DNA of 44,817 nucleotides from Allobosea sp. Leaf344 (GCF_001426225.1 NZ_LMRT01000011.1:481-45297); one strand, 5' to 3'; counted from the first letter of the stretch, positions 8,339 to 16,408 are shown. Numbers and translations are program-made. The notes: generated by a model from the letters alone, not told the origin.

Positions 8339-10318
8339 ATGGGAGCGGGATACCGCCCGGGCATGATCCATCCCGCGAAACAGAACGTCAAACGGCTCGC
8401 CGTCATCGTCCATGACCTGATCGTCACGGCGCTGGCGATCCTCCTGGTCTTCGTCATCCGTTTCGAGGGCGAGGCGCTGCAGGAGCATCTGCGCCACCTG
8501 CCGGCGACGCTGCCCTTCTTCGTCGCCTATGCCGGCGTGGTCTACTGGTTCTTCTCGCTCTACCGGTCGAAATGGCGCTTCGCCTCGCTGCCGGACCTGT
8601 CGAACATCGTGCGCGCGGTCACGGTGCTGACCCTGAGCCTGCTGATCGTCGACTACATCCTGGTCTCGCCGACGCTCTACGGCTCCTTCTTCTTCGGCAA
8701 GATCACGATCGGCCTGTATTGGCTGGTCCAGAACGCGCTGCTCGGCGGCCCCCGGCTCGCCTATCGTTATTTCAAATATTCCCGCTCACGGCAGCAGGCC
8801 GCGCGCGGCGACGCGCTGCCGGCGCTGCTGCTGGGGCGCGGCGTCGAAGTCGAGATGGCGATCCGCTCTATGGAAGCCGGAACGATGCGCAATCTGCGGC
8901 CGACGGGGATCCTGACCCCGCGCAGCGACGATCTCGGCCAATCGATCCGCGGCGTGCCCGTGCTCGGCATGCTGAGCCAGATCGAAAGCGTCGCGATGGA
9001 TGCGGCCGAGCGTGGCGAAGCCTTCCGCCGCATCGTCGTCACCGGCAGCGCGCTGGTTCCCGAAGCCGAGCCCGATCAATGGCTGGCACGGACGCGCAAG
9101 CTCGCCTTGCCGATCTCGCGGATCGATACCGGCGACGGGGTCAAGGAGACCGAGCTGGCGCCGCTCGAGATCGAGGATCTGCTGGTGCGGCCGACGGTGG
9201 CCATCGACAAGGAGCGGCTCGGCAGCTTCCTGAAGGGCAAGAAGGTGCTGGTGACGGGCGGGGGCGGGTCGATCGGCTCGGAAATCTGCCTGCGCTGCGC
9301 GGCCTTCGGCGCCGCCGAGCTGATGATCGTCGAGAGCTCCGAGCCGGCCCTGTTCGGCATCACCGAGCAGCTGGCCGCGATCAGGCACGACACCGCCGTC
9401 TCTGGCGCCATCGCCGATGTCCGCGACCGTGGCCGGATCACGCCTCTGTTCAGCGAATTCGCACCGGATATCGTGGTCCACGCCGCCGCCCTGAAACATG
9501 TGCCCTATCTCGAGGCGGATTGGAGCGAGGGCATCAAGACCAATATCTTCGGCTCGGTGAACGTCACCGACGCCGCGATCAGCGCCGGCGCCAAGATTCT
9601 CGTGCTGATCTCGACCGACAAGGCGATCGAGCCGGTGTCGATGCTGGGCGCGACCAAGCGCTTCGCGGAAATGTATGTGCAGTCGCGCGATGCCGAATTC
9701 GTGGCGGCGGCGGCCGGCATGCGGCTGGTCGCCGTGCGCTTCGGCAATGTGCTGGGCTCGGTCGGTTCGGTGGTCCCGAAATTCAAGGCGCAGATCGACC
9801 GCGGCGGGCCGGTGACGGTGACCAGCCCGGAGATGATCCGCTATTTCATGACGATCCGCGAAGCCTGCGACCTCGTCCTCACCGCCGCCTCCCATGCCAG
9901 GACGGAGGTTCCGGAGGCGGAACGCGCCGCCGTCTACATTCTGAAGATGGGCCAGCCGGTGAAGATCATGGATCTCGCCGAGCGGATGATCCGCCTCGCC
10001 GGTTTCGAGCCGAATGTCGATATCGAGATCAGGGTGACGGGGGTGCGGCCGGGCGAGCGGCTGAACGAGATCCTGTTCGCGCAGGACGAGCCGAAGGCCG
10101 AGACCGGGCTGGACGGGGTCATGGCCGCCAAGCCCAGCTTCGCCGGGCGCACCAAGATGCAGGGCTGGCTGGCGCGGCTGGAGGCGGGGGTCAAGGCAGG
10201 CGACCGGGCGGCCGCGGAAGCGGTGCTGGAAGAGGCGATCCCGGATTTCAGCCGGCGGCCGCACCGAGCCGGCGCAGCGCCTCTCGCGCCGCCAGCGGCG
10301 GCCGCCAACCTGTCCTGA
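8339..10318 (+). CDS. Membrane nucleotide-sugar 4,6-dehydratase, FlaA1/WbpM/CapD family
   Basis: A 659-residue protein of the long WbpM/PglF type. About four membrane segments fill residues 18-135, then comes a Rossmann-like CoA-binding domain (about 150-290) and a catalytic SDR domain with TGGGGSIGSE at 306-315 and STDKAIEPVSMLGATK ending at Lys440. The residue at the classical SDR Tyr position (YxxxK) is Leu436; this subfamily lacks the Tyr, most members having Met. The likely reaction is UDP-GlcNAc to the UDP-4-keto-6-deoxy sugar, the first step to QuiNAc or FucNAc. An in-frame ATG at 8363 is an alternative start. The 3' end overlaps the convergent SDR gene by 71 bases. A TTGACA at 8326-8331 may be its -35. 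Confidence 0.88.
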   Translation: MGAGYRPGMIHPAKQNVKRLAVIVHDLIVTALAILLVFVIRFEGEALQEHLRHLPATLPFFVAYAGVVYWFFSLYRSKWRFASLPDLSNIVRAVTVLTLSLLIVDYILVSPTLYGSFFFGKITIGLYWLVQNALLGGPRLAYRYFKYSRSRQQAARGDALPALLLGRGVEVEMAIRSMEAGTMRNLRPTGILTPRSDDLGQSIRGVPVLGMLSQIESVAMDAAERGEAFRRIVVTGSALVPEAEPDQWLARTRKLALPISRIDTGDGVKETELAPLEIEDLLVRPTVAIDKERLGSFLKGKKVLVTGGGGSIGSEICLRCAAFGAAELMIVESSEPALFGITEQLAAIRHDTAVSGAIADVRDRGRITPLFSEFAPDIVVHAAALKHVPYLEADWSEGIKTNIFGSVNVTDAAISAGAKILVLISTDKAIEPVSMLGATKRFAEMYVQSRDAEFVAAAAGMRLVAVRFGNVLGSVGSVVPKFKAQIDRGGPVTVTSPEMIRYFMTIREACDLVLTAASHARTEVPEAERAAVYILKMGQPVKIMDLAERMIRLAGFEPNVDIEIRVTGVRPGERLNEILFAQDEPKAETGLDGVMAAKPSFAGRTKMQGWLARLEAGVKAGDRAAAEAVLEEAIPDFSRRPHRAGAAPLAPPAAAANLS

Positions 10319-11171
10319 GCAGCGCCGCCGGCGGCGCCACCAGCCCGCCGCTCAGTTTTGCGAAACGATCCTGCCGCCCCACCAGCCCTGCCAGGCCCGC
10401 GAGCCAGGATGGGGGGATACTCAGCAGCCCCGGGCCGCGGCCGCGACCCTCCCGCAGGGCGGCGATGATCTCGCGGACGCTGACCGGCTCTTCATCCGAG
10501 ACGATGTAGCAGCGCCGCGCCGGGCAGGCCGGCGACAGGGCGAAGCCGATGGCGTCGCAGAGGTTTTCGACTGCGAGCATCGAGCGCGGCTCCGTCAACC
10601 CGCCCAAGGGCAGGGGCAGCGGCAGCCGGGCGAGCCGCATCAGCGCCGCCATATTGGCCTTGACCCCGGTGCCATAGACCAGCACCGGACGCAGGGCGAT
10701 CCAATCGAGATCGCGCTGCGCGAGGCCCTGCTCGGCCGCGCGTTTCGAGCGGCCATAGGCATCCGTCGGCCGCGGCTCGTCGTCATCCGCGACAGGACCA
10801 TCGGAGGCGCCGGTGACGGCCTTGATCGAGGAGAGGTAGACGAAGCGCCGGATTCCGGCCCGGATGGCGGCATCCGCCAAGGCCAGCGTCGCGCGGGTGT
10901 TGACGCGCTCATAGAGCTGCTCGTCGAGGCCGGGGCCGGCATGGGCGAGGCCGGCGAGATGCACGACATGATCGACCCCCGCCAGCGCCTCGCCCCACTC
11001 GGTCGCCGCGTCGAGTTCGCCCGTGACCACCGCCTCGACCCCGTCCGGAACCGGCTGCGGACGGCGCAGAGCGAGGCGCAGATCATGGCCCGAGCGGATC
11101 AGCGCCGGCACGAGATGGCGCCCCACGAAGCCGCTGGCGCCGGTGACGAGGATGCGGGGCCGGTCAGACAT
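10248..11171 (-). CDS. NAD-dependent epimerase/dehydratase (SDR), probable 4-keto-sugar reductase
   Basis: A 307-residue extended short-chain dehydrogenase. TGASGFVGRHL near the N-terminus is the NAD(P)-binding TGxxGxxG loop and YGRSK is the catalytic YxxxK. Together with the adjacent dehydratase and WecA-like transferase it matches the trio WbpV-WbpL-WbpM of Pseudomonas and WreQ-WreU-WreV of Rhizobium etli. There the SDR member reduces or epimerises UDP-4-keto-6-deoxy-GlcNAc, giving UDP-QuiNAc in Rhizobium. That role is inference from context. The ATG overlaps the stop region of the upstream transferase gene by eight bases, so translation is probably coupled. Its end overlaps the convergent dehydratase by 71 bases. 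Confidence 0.85.
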   Translation of the reverse strand: MSDRPRILVTGASGFVGRHLVPALIRSGHDLRLALRRPQPVPDGVEAVVTGELDAATEWGEALAGVDHVVHLAGLAHAGPGLDEQLYERVNTRATLALADAAIRAGIRRFVYLSSIKAVTGASDGPVADDDEPRPTDAYGRSKRAAEQGLAQRDLDWIALRPVLVYGTGVKANMAALMRLARLPLPLPLGGLTEPRSMLAVENLCDAIGFALSPACPARRCYIVSDEEPVSVREIIAALREGRGRGPGLLSIPPSWLAGLAGLVGRQDRFAKLSGGLVAPPAALLRTGWRPPLAAREALRRLGAAAG

Positions 11172-12174
11172 GGCGCCGTCTCGGGCGCGAGAAGCGGCGC
11201 AGCAGCAGCGCGGTGAGGATCATCGCGACGGCCAGGCAGGCCAGCGCCGCATCGAGCCGGGGCGTCAGCGTCGACAGCCAGGCGAGGCCGATCAGGATCA
11301 GGTTCAGAGCCGCGATCGCGCCGACGATCTCGATCACCTTATGGCCGTTCACGGTCGCCTGCTGATAGAGATGCGAGCGATGCGCCTCCCAGACGCGCTC
11401 GCCCCGCGACAGCCGCCGCAGGAGCGTCAGCGTTGCATCGGTGACGTGGTAGAGCGGCAGGATCAGCGCCGCCGCGAATTCGCCCGTGCCGGCCAGGCGA
11501 TAGAGCAGATAGGCGGTCAGCAACCCGATCGGCAGCGAGCCGACATCGCCGAGGAAGAGCCTGGCGACCGGCCGGTTGAAAGGCGCGAAGCCTATCAGCC
11601 CGCCGCATAGGCCGGCGGCGAGACAGACGCTCCCGGGATCGAGCAGGCCGAAGCCCCCACTGAACGCCAGCGCGCCGAGCAGGGGCACCAGCCCCGCGAC
11701 CGTGATCCAGTCCAGCCCATCCATGAAATTGACGAGGTTGACGAACCAGACGCCCGCGAGCAGCGCCAGAGCGCGCTCCAGCGCAAGCGGCATCAGCTCC
11801 GGGAAGAGCCGCAGATCCGGCGCCGCGACGAGGAGCACCAGCCCCACGCAGACAGCCTGCAACCCGAGCCTGATGCCGGCCGGAAGCGGCCTGATGTCGT
11901 CCCAGGCCCCGACCAGAGCGAGGAGGCTGGCGGCGGCCATGACGATCGTAAGCTCCCGCCCGGGCGTGGAGGTGGCGGCGATCGCGGCCCCGACGGCGAG
12001 GAAGCAGCCGGCGAGCACGGCGATGCCGCCGCCCTGCGGTGTCGGGACGCTGTGGCTGGAGCGGGCATTGGGCCGCGCCAGCGCATAGCGCAGCAACAGC
12101 GGCCGCAACAGAATGCAGAGCAGGGCCGAGAGGAGGGCGGCGGCGGCGGCGATCAGAAGCGGCATCATGTCCAT
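11164..12174 (-). CDS. WecA/MraY-type polyprenyl-phosphate sugar-1-phosphate transferase
   Basis: A 336-residue polytopic inner-membrane enzyme with about ten hydrophobic segments. It starts glycan synthesis by moving a sugar-1-phosphate from a UDP-sugar to undecaprenyl phosphate on the cytoplasmic face. Visible family motifs are NFMDGLDWI (the N-x-x-D-G-x-D loop), FLGDVGSLPIG, and EAHRSHLYQ, the His-rich loop typical of the WecA/WbpL branch and absent from MraY. With the neighbouring SDR gene and the dehydratase it forms a likely O-antigen or exopolysaccharide initiation module; the sugar is probably QuiNAc, FucNAc or a related HexNAc (inference). It is divergent from mmcB across 120 bases. 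A second Met three codons in could also be the start. Confidence 0.88.
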   Translation of the reverse strand: MDMMPLLIAAAAALLSALLCILLRPLLLRYALARPNARSSHSVPTPQGGGIAVLAGCFLAVGAAIAATSTPGRELTIVMAAASLLALVGAWDDIRPLPAGIRLGLQAVCVGLVLLVAAPDLRLFPELMPLALERALALLAGVWFVNLVNFMDGLDWITVAGLVPLLGALAFSGGFGLLDPGSVCLAAGLCGGLIGFAPFNRPVARLFLGDVGSLPIGLLTAYLLYRLAGTGEFAAALILPLYHVTDATLTLLRRLSRGERVWEAHRSHLYQQATVNGHKVIEIVGAIAALNLILIGLAWLSTLTPRLDAALACLAVAMILTALLLRRFSRPRRRHV

Positions 12175-12294
12175 GTCCGGGGCGGCGGCACCATAAGCCA
12201 GCGCGCGCGCTTGACCAGAGCCGCGCGGCCGGCCCGGACGGCTCAGCCGGAGTTTTGCGCTTTTTCCTTGCAGGAATCAGCACAAACGCAGAAC

Positions 12295-12771
12295 ATGGCC
12301 GACATGGCTCCCACTCAGACCCTCCTCGTCGCTGCTCTGGCGCCCGCACGACCCGACATCACCCGCGCCGTCTGCCGGGGCGCCGGCCGGCATCTGCGCG
12401 CGCGCGGCTATGCGATCGTCAAGGAGATGACTTTCGCCAATGGCCGGCGCGGCGACATTGTCGCGCTGTCTCCGGCGGGCGAGCTTCTGGTGGTGGAGGT
12501 GAAATCGGGGCTGGAGGATTATCGCGTCGACGGGAAATGGCCGGATTACCGCGATTATTGCGACGGCTTTCTCTTTGCCGTCGCGCCGGATTTCCCGCTG
12601 GAGCGGCTGCCGGAGGATGTCGGGCTGATCGTCGCCGACGCCTATGGCGGGGAATGGCTGCGCGACCCGCCGCGCCATCCGCTGGCGCCCGCCCGGCGCA
12701 AGGCCCTGACCATCGCCTTTGCCAAGCTCGCCGCGGCGCGGCTCGCTCTGGTCGAGGATCCCGGCGTCTAG
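12295..12771 (+). CDS. mmcB: MmcB family DNA repair protein
   Basis: A 158-residue protein matching the alphaproteobacterial MmcB family, named for mitomycin C resistance in Caulobacter, where it belongs to the SOS regulon. It has a PD-(D/E)xK nuclease-like core: DIVAL followed by VVEVKSGLEDY. The family segment KWPDYRDYCDGFLFAV is intact. The reaction is unproven; a nuclease acting on cross-linked or alkylated DNA is the usual suggestion. The ATG at 12295 gives a normal family N-terminus, although the Shine-Dalgarno sequence is poor and the ATG at 12304 is possible. I looked for the alphaproteobacterial LexA box (GTTC-N7-GTTC) upstream and did not find one, so SOS control is not supported here. 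Confidence 0.88.
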   Translation: MADMAPTQTLLVAALAPARPDITRAVCRGAGRHLRARGYAIVKEMTFANGRRGDIVALSPAGELLVVEVKSGLEDYRVDGKWPDYRDYCDGFLFAVAPDFPLERLPEDVGLIVADAYGGEWLRDPPRHPLAPARRKALTIAFAKLAAARLALVEDPGV

Positions 12772-12792
12772 GGCGCCTTTGCGGGCGGCGCC

Positions 12793-13359
12793 TCAGCGCG
12801 GCGCGCGTTTCGCCAGGATGCGCTGCAGCGTGCGGCGGTGCATGCCGAGGCGACGGGCGGTTTCCGAGACGTTGCGATTGCAGAGCTCATAGACGCGCTG
12901 GATATGCTCCCAGCGCACGCGGTCCGCCGACATCGGATTTTCCGGCGGCATCGGCCGGGAATCGCGCGCCGCGGCGAGTGCGGAGTGGATCTCGTCGGCA
13001 TCGGCCGGCTTGGCCAGGAAATCGAAGGCGCCGAGCTTCACGGCGCTGACGGCGGTGGCGATGTTGCCATAGCCGGTGAGCACGATGCCGCGCGCCTCGG
13101 GCCGGCGTTCCTTCAGCCGGGCGATGACGTCGAGCCCATTGCCGTCGCCGAGGCGTAGATCGATCACGGCGAAGGCCGGGGCGTCTTCCTCGACGGCGGC
13201 CAGGCCGGCCGAGACGGAATCGGCGGTGCGGACCTGGTAGCCGCGCCCCTCCATCGCCCTGGCGAGCCGAGTGAGAAAGGGCCGGTCGTCATCGACCAGC
13301 AGCAGCGACATATCGGCCGGCACGCTCGCCGGGGCAGCCTGAGTCAGAACCTCTTGCAT
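12793..13359 (-). CDS. actR: ActR/RegA-type redox response regulator
   Basis: A 188-residue two-domain regulator. The receiver has the acidic patch D23-D25, phospho-acceptor Asp67 (VIDLRLGDG), Thr95 and Lys117 (AKPAD). After a Pro-rich linker comes a small Fis-like helix-turn-helix (NVSETARRLGMHRRTLQRIL), the near-invariant RegA/ActR/PrrA DNA-binding motif. The partner is the sensor kinase encoded just upstream. In this group RegA controls aerobic/anaerobic switching, carbon and nitrogen fixation and respiration genes. The ATG at 13359 follows a perfect AGGAGG. A perfect 11-bp inverted repeat ends inside that ribosome binding region. No terminator separates it convincingly from mmcB, which converges 21 bases away. 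Confidence 0.94.
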   Translation of the reverse strand: MQEVLTQAAPASVPADMSLLLVDDDRPFLTRLARAMEGRGYQVRTADSVSAGLAAVEEDAPAFAVIDLRLGDGNGLDVIARLKERRPEARGIVLTGYGNIATAVSAVKLGAFDFLAKPADADEIHSALAAARDSRPMPPENPMSADRVRWEHIQRVYELCNRNVSETARRLGMHRRTLQRILAKRAPR

Positions 13360-13369
13360 CGCACCCTCC

Positions 13370-13394
13370 TTCCGGCGGAACCCTTCCGCCGGAA
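13370..13394 (-). promoter_or_regulatory. Perfect 11-bp stem-loop abutting the actR ribosome binding site
   Basis: On the transcribed strand the arms TTCCGGCGGAA and TTCCGCCGGAA are separated by only GGG. The last bases of the 3' arm (GGAA) run straight into GGAGG, the actR Shine-Dalgarno sequence. It lies in the actS-actR spacer, 77 bases after the actS stop, and has no U-tract. It could limit actR translation, stabilise the actS mRNA end or be an operator. Confidence 0.55.
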
Positions 13395-13471
13395 TACACA
13401 GCCGCTCGCGGCGTTGTACCGAATACGCAGGAGCGTACCCCGCTGGATCAGCCATAACCCTATGTAGTGCT

Positions 13472-14824
13472 TCAACTTAGCGCTTGGTAGGCCCCCGCCT
13501 CCCTGGAATCGGCTTCGAAGACGGCGCGCAGCCAGGAAATCCGGATCACCGCGCCGGTCGCGGGCGAAGGCCGGTTGGAGAACTCCAGCATCGCGCCGCT
13601 GCGCTCGAGCAGCGTCTTGGCGATGAACAGGCCGAGCCCGAGCCCGCCGCCGGCGCGGCCTTCGCCGGGACTGTGCGAAAGATAGGGCTCGCCCGCCCGC
13701 ATCAGCACCTCCGCCGGGAAGCCGGGCCCGTCATCGGCGATGCTGAGGGTGACATGGGCCTCGTCCCAGCTCGCCGCGATGGTGACGGAGGTCCCAGCGA
13801 AATCGACGGCGTTGTCGACGATATTGCCGAGGCCATAGATCATGCCCGGGTTGCGGCGGCAGATCGGTTCGGGCTTCTCGCCCTGCATCACGATTTCGAA
13901 AGGCACGCCGAAGGGGCGCTGCGGGCCGGCCGCCTCCTCGATCAGCAGGCGCAGCGAGAGCTGGTCGAGCGGGCTGCCATCATCGTCCTGCAGCGAATTG
14001 AGCTTGCCCAGAATGCCGCGGCAGCGCTCGACCTGTTCGCGCAGCAAAGCGATGTCTTCCGCCATTTCGCCTTCCGCCGGGGCGAGCCGCGACAATTCCC
14101 GGGCGACCAGCGCGATGGTGGCGAGCGGCGTGCCGAGCTCATGGGCCGCCGCCGCGGCGAGCCCGTCCAGCTGCGAGAGATGCTGTTCGCGGGCCAGCAC
14201 CAGCTCCGTCGCCGTGAGCGCGTCGGAGAGGTCGCGCGCCTCCTTGGCGACGCGCCTGGCATAGGCGCCGGTGAAGGCGAGGCCGAGGACCAGCGCCGTC
14301 CAGTTCCCCAGCTGATAGGCCGGTGGCAGCACCGGCCGCGGCTCTCCGGCCCAGGGCAGCGGCAGGTGCAGCGTCGTCAAAGCGGTGGCGAAGCCGACGA
14401 CCAGCATGCCGAGCAGCAGGGTGCGCTGCGGCGGCAGCGCCGTCGCCGAGATCATCACCGGCGCGAGAAACAGGATGGAAAACGGGTTCTGCAGCCCGCC
14501 CGTCAGATAGAGCAGAGCGGCGAGCTGGACGATGTCGAAGGCCAGGAGCGCGGTCGCGGCGCCTTCGCGCAGGCGGTGACTCAACGGGAACCGGATGCGC
14601 AGCGCGATGTTGAGCCAGGCAGAGACTGCGATGACCGCGAAGCACCAGCCGAAGGGCAACGTGAAGCCCAGCCCGAAATGCACCCCCGCCACGGCCAGGC
14701 TCTGGCCGGAAATGGCGAGCCAGCGCAGGCGGATGAGTGTGTCGAGGCGCAGATGCCGGCTGGCCACGGCGGGCATGCGTGCGACGGGGTCGAGGGCGGT
14801 CACGGGGCGCGAGGTCCCGGCCAT
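13472..14824 (-). CDS. actS: ActS/RegB-type redox sensor histidine kinase
   Basis: A 450-residue membrane kinase. About six membrane segments occupy residues 30-190. They contain GGLQNPF at 109-115, the heptapeptide that binds ubiquinone in RegB. The kinase part has the H-box AAAAHELGTPLA (phospho-accepting His228), an N-box around GNIVDNAVDFA (333-343), G1 DDGPGF (365-369) and G2 GGGLGLGLF (392-400). Cys268 in the ERCRGIL segment matches the redox-active Cys265 of Rhodobacter RegB. So both known redox inputs, quinone pool and thiol, are kept. It lies upstream of actR in the same direction. It is divergent from phaZ, with a one-mismatch CtrA-like motif between them. Confidence 0.94.
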   Translation of the reverse strand: MAGTSRPVTALDPVARMPAVASRHLRLDTLIRLRWLAISGQSLAVAGVHFGLGFTLPFGWCFAVIAVSAWLNIALRIRFPLSHRLREGAATALLAFDIVQLAALLYLTGGLQNPFSILFLAPVMISATALPPQRTLLLGMLVVGFATALTTLHLPLPWAGEPRPVLPPAYQLGNWTALVLGLAFTGAYARRVAKEARDLSDALTATELVLAREQHLSQLDGLAAAAAHELGTPLATIALVARELSRLAPAEGEMAEDIALLREQVERCRGILGKLNSLQDDDGSPLDQLSLRLLIEEAAGPQRPFGVPFEIVMQGEKPEPICRRNPGMIYGLGNIVDNAVDFAGTSVTIAASWDEAHVTLSIADDGPGFPAEVLMRAGEPYLSHSPGEGRAGGGLGLGLFIAKTLLERSGAMLEFSNRPSPATGAVIRISWLRAVFEADSREAGAYQALS

Positions 14825-14903
14825 GGGCGAGGATTGGTTTGGAATAAAGTGTGGCGAACGGGCATCTGAAGAGAATCTTAGCCCTTTGCCTGATTGAATG
14901 AAA

Positions 14904-14919
14904 TTGAATTCGACTTAAC
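14904..14919. promoter_or_regulatory. One-mismatch CtrA-like motif between actS and phaZ
   Basis: TTGAATTCGACTTAAC fits TTAA-N7-TTAAC except for one base in the first half-site. It lies about 80 bases upstream of actS and 60 upstream of phaZ, in a short AT-rich patch that must hold both promoters. Assignment is tentative. Confidence 0.25.
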
Positions 14920-14979
14920 GTGGGGATTCTGCTGCGCTGCACCCATTGCGCCGCAGCGACAGCAAGGACCGAATTTCAG

Positions 14980-16296
14980 ATGTACAAGGCCACCATGTCC
15001 TTCGCCTATCATGCCTATGAGGCGGTCCACATGATGGTGAGCCCGGCCCGGACGATGTCCGACGCGCTGCATCTCACTTTCAAGAACCCGGCCAACCCCT
15101 TCACCTATACGCCGCTGGGGCGCACCGTGGCCGCGTCCTGCGAGCTGTTCGAGCGGACGACGCGGCGCTACGGCAAGCCCGGCTTCGACCTGCCGCAGAC
15201 GACGATCAACGGCGTCAAGGTCGATGTCGAGGAGCGGGTGGTCTGGGAGCGCCCCTTTTGCCGGCTGATCAATTTCGACCGCAAGATCGAAGGGCGGCGC
15301 AAGCCGCAGCCGAAGGTGCTGATGGTCGCGCCGATGTCGGGTCATTACGCCACGCTGCTGCGCGGCACGGTCGAGGCCTTCCTGCCCGGCCATGACGTCT
15401 ACATCACGGATTGGGTCGATGCGCGACTGGTGCCGCTCGCCGCCGGCCGTTTCGATCTCGACGATTACATCGATTACGTCATCGCCATGCTGCAGAAGCT
15501 CGGGCCCGAGACGCATGTCATGGCCGTCTGCCAGCCCTCGGTGCCGGTCCTGGCGGCGATCGCCCGGATGGAGGCCGAGAACGACCCGGCCGCGCCGCGG
15601 TCGATGACGCTTATGGGCGGCCCGATCGATACGCGCCGCTCCCCGACCCAGGTCAACCAGGTGGCGATGGAGCGCGGCACGGAGTGGTTCCGGCGCAACT
15701 GCATCACCAAGGTCCCCTTCCCGCATGCCGGGATGATGCGGGACGTCTATCCCGGCTTCCTGCAGCTCTCGGGCTTCATGGCGATGAATCTCGACCGCCA
15801 TGTCAACGCGCATTACGACATGTTCAAGCACCTGATCAAAGGCGACGGCGATTCCGCGGAAAAACACCGCGAATTCTACGATGAATACATGGCGGTGATG
15901 GATCTGACCGCCGAATATTATCTGCAGACGGTCGAGACGGTGTTCGTTGAACACGCTCTGCCCAAGGGCCAAATGATGCATCGCGACAAGCCGGTGGATC
16001 TCACGGCGATCCGCCGGGTCGCGCTGATGACCGTCGAAGGCGAGAAGGACGATATCTCCGGCGTCGGCCAGACGCAGGCCGCCCATGATCTCTGCACCGG
16101 CATCCCGCAGGACAAGCGCGTGCATTACCTGCAGATGGGCGTCGGCCATTACGGCGTCTTCAACGGCTCGCGCTTCCGCTCGGAGATCGCGCCGCGGATT
16201 TCGGACTTCATGGTCAGCCTCGACATGGAGGCCGCCAAGACCCGTCGCGACGCCAGCGCGACGGAAGCCCGCAAGGGGCTGCGCATCGCCAGCTGA
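14980..16296 (+). CDS. phaZ: Intracellular poly(3-hydroxybutyrate) depolymerase
   Basis: A 438-residue alpha/beta hydrolase that mobilises stored polyhydroxyalkanoate granules in the cytoplasm. The nucleophile motif is AVCQPSVPV with Cys184 in place of Ser, as in the PhaZ1 group of Ralstonia. APMSGHYATLLRG (117 onward) forms the oxyanion region and GVGHYGVFNGSRFR near the end supplies the catalytic His. Length and the start MYKATMSFAYHAYEA fit the family, and AAGGA lies about 11 bases before the ATG. No secretion signal is present, as expected. No pha synthesis or phasin gene is adjacent. It is divergent from actS, so redox control of polymer use is an attractive but untested idea. Confidence 0.92.
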   Translation: MYKATMSFAYHAYEAVHMMVSPARTMSDALHLTFKNPANPFTYTPLGRTVAASCELFERTTRRYGKPGFDLPQTTINGVKVDVEERVVWERPFCRLINFDRKIEGRRKPQPKVLMVAPMSGHYATLLRGTVEAFLPGHDVYITDWVDARLVPLAAGRFDLDDYIDYVIAMLQKLGPETHVMAVCQPSVPVLAAIARMEAENDPAAPRSMTLMGGPIDTRRSPTQVNQVAMERGTEWFRRNCITKVPFPHAGMMRDVYPGFLQLSGFMAMNLDRHVNAHYDMFKHLIKGDGDSAEKHREFYDEYMAVMDLTAEYYLQTVETVFVEHALPKGQMMHRDKPVDLTAIRRVALMTVEGEKDDISGVGQTQAAHDLCTGIPQDKRVHYLQMGVGHYGVFNGSRFRSEIAPRISDFMVSLDMEAAKTRRDASATEARKGLRIAS

Positions 16297-16383
16297 GCCG
16301 AAAGCGGCGCAAGGCCGCTCCTCCGACGCGAGAGGGAAGACGCGGCCGCCTCGCCCTCTGGCGCGGCGCGCGCGATCGTCTAT

Positions 16384-16393
16384 AGTCTAGACT
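16384..16393. promoter_or_regulatory. Palindromic operator-like site AGTCTAGACT
   Basis: A perfect 10-base palindrome overlaps a TATAGT sequence that could be a -10 element, 15 bases before the next ATG. Its place suggests a repressor operator for the downstream oxidoreductase gene. The binding protein is unknown. Confidence 0.35.
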
Positions 16394-16408
16394 TTCGCGG
16401 GAGCCGAG

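Noticed and set aside
12175..12294. LexA operator for mmcB
   Set aside because: No GTTC-N7-GTTC or close variant was found upstream of the start.
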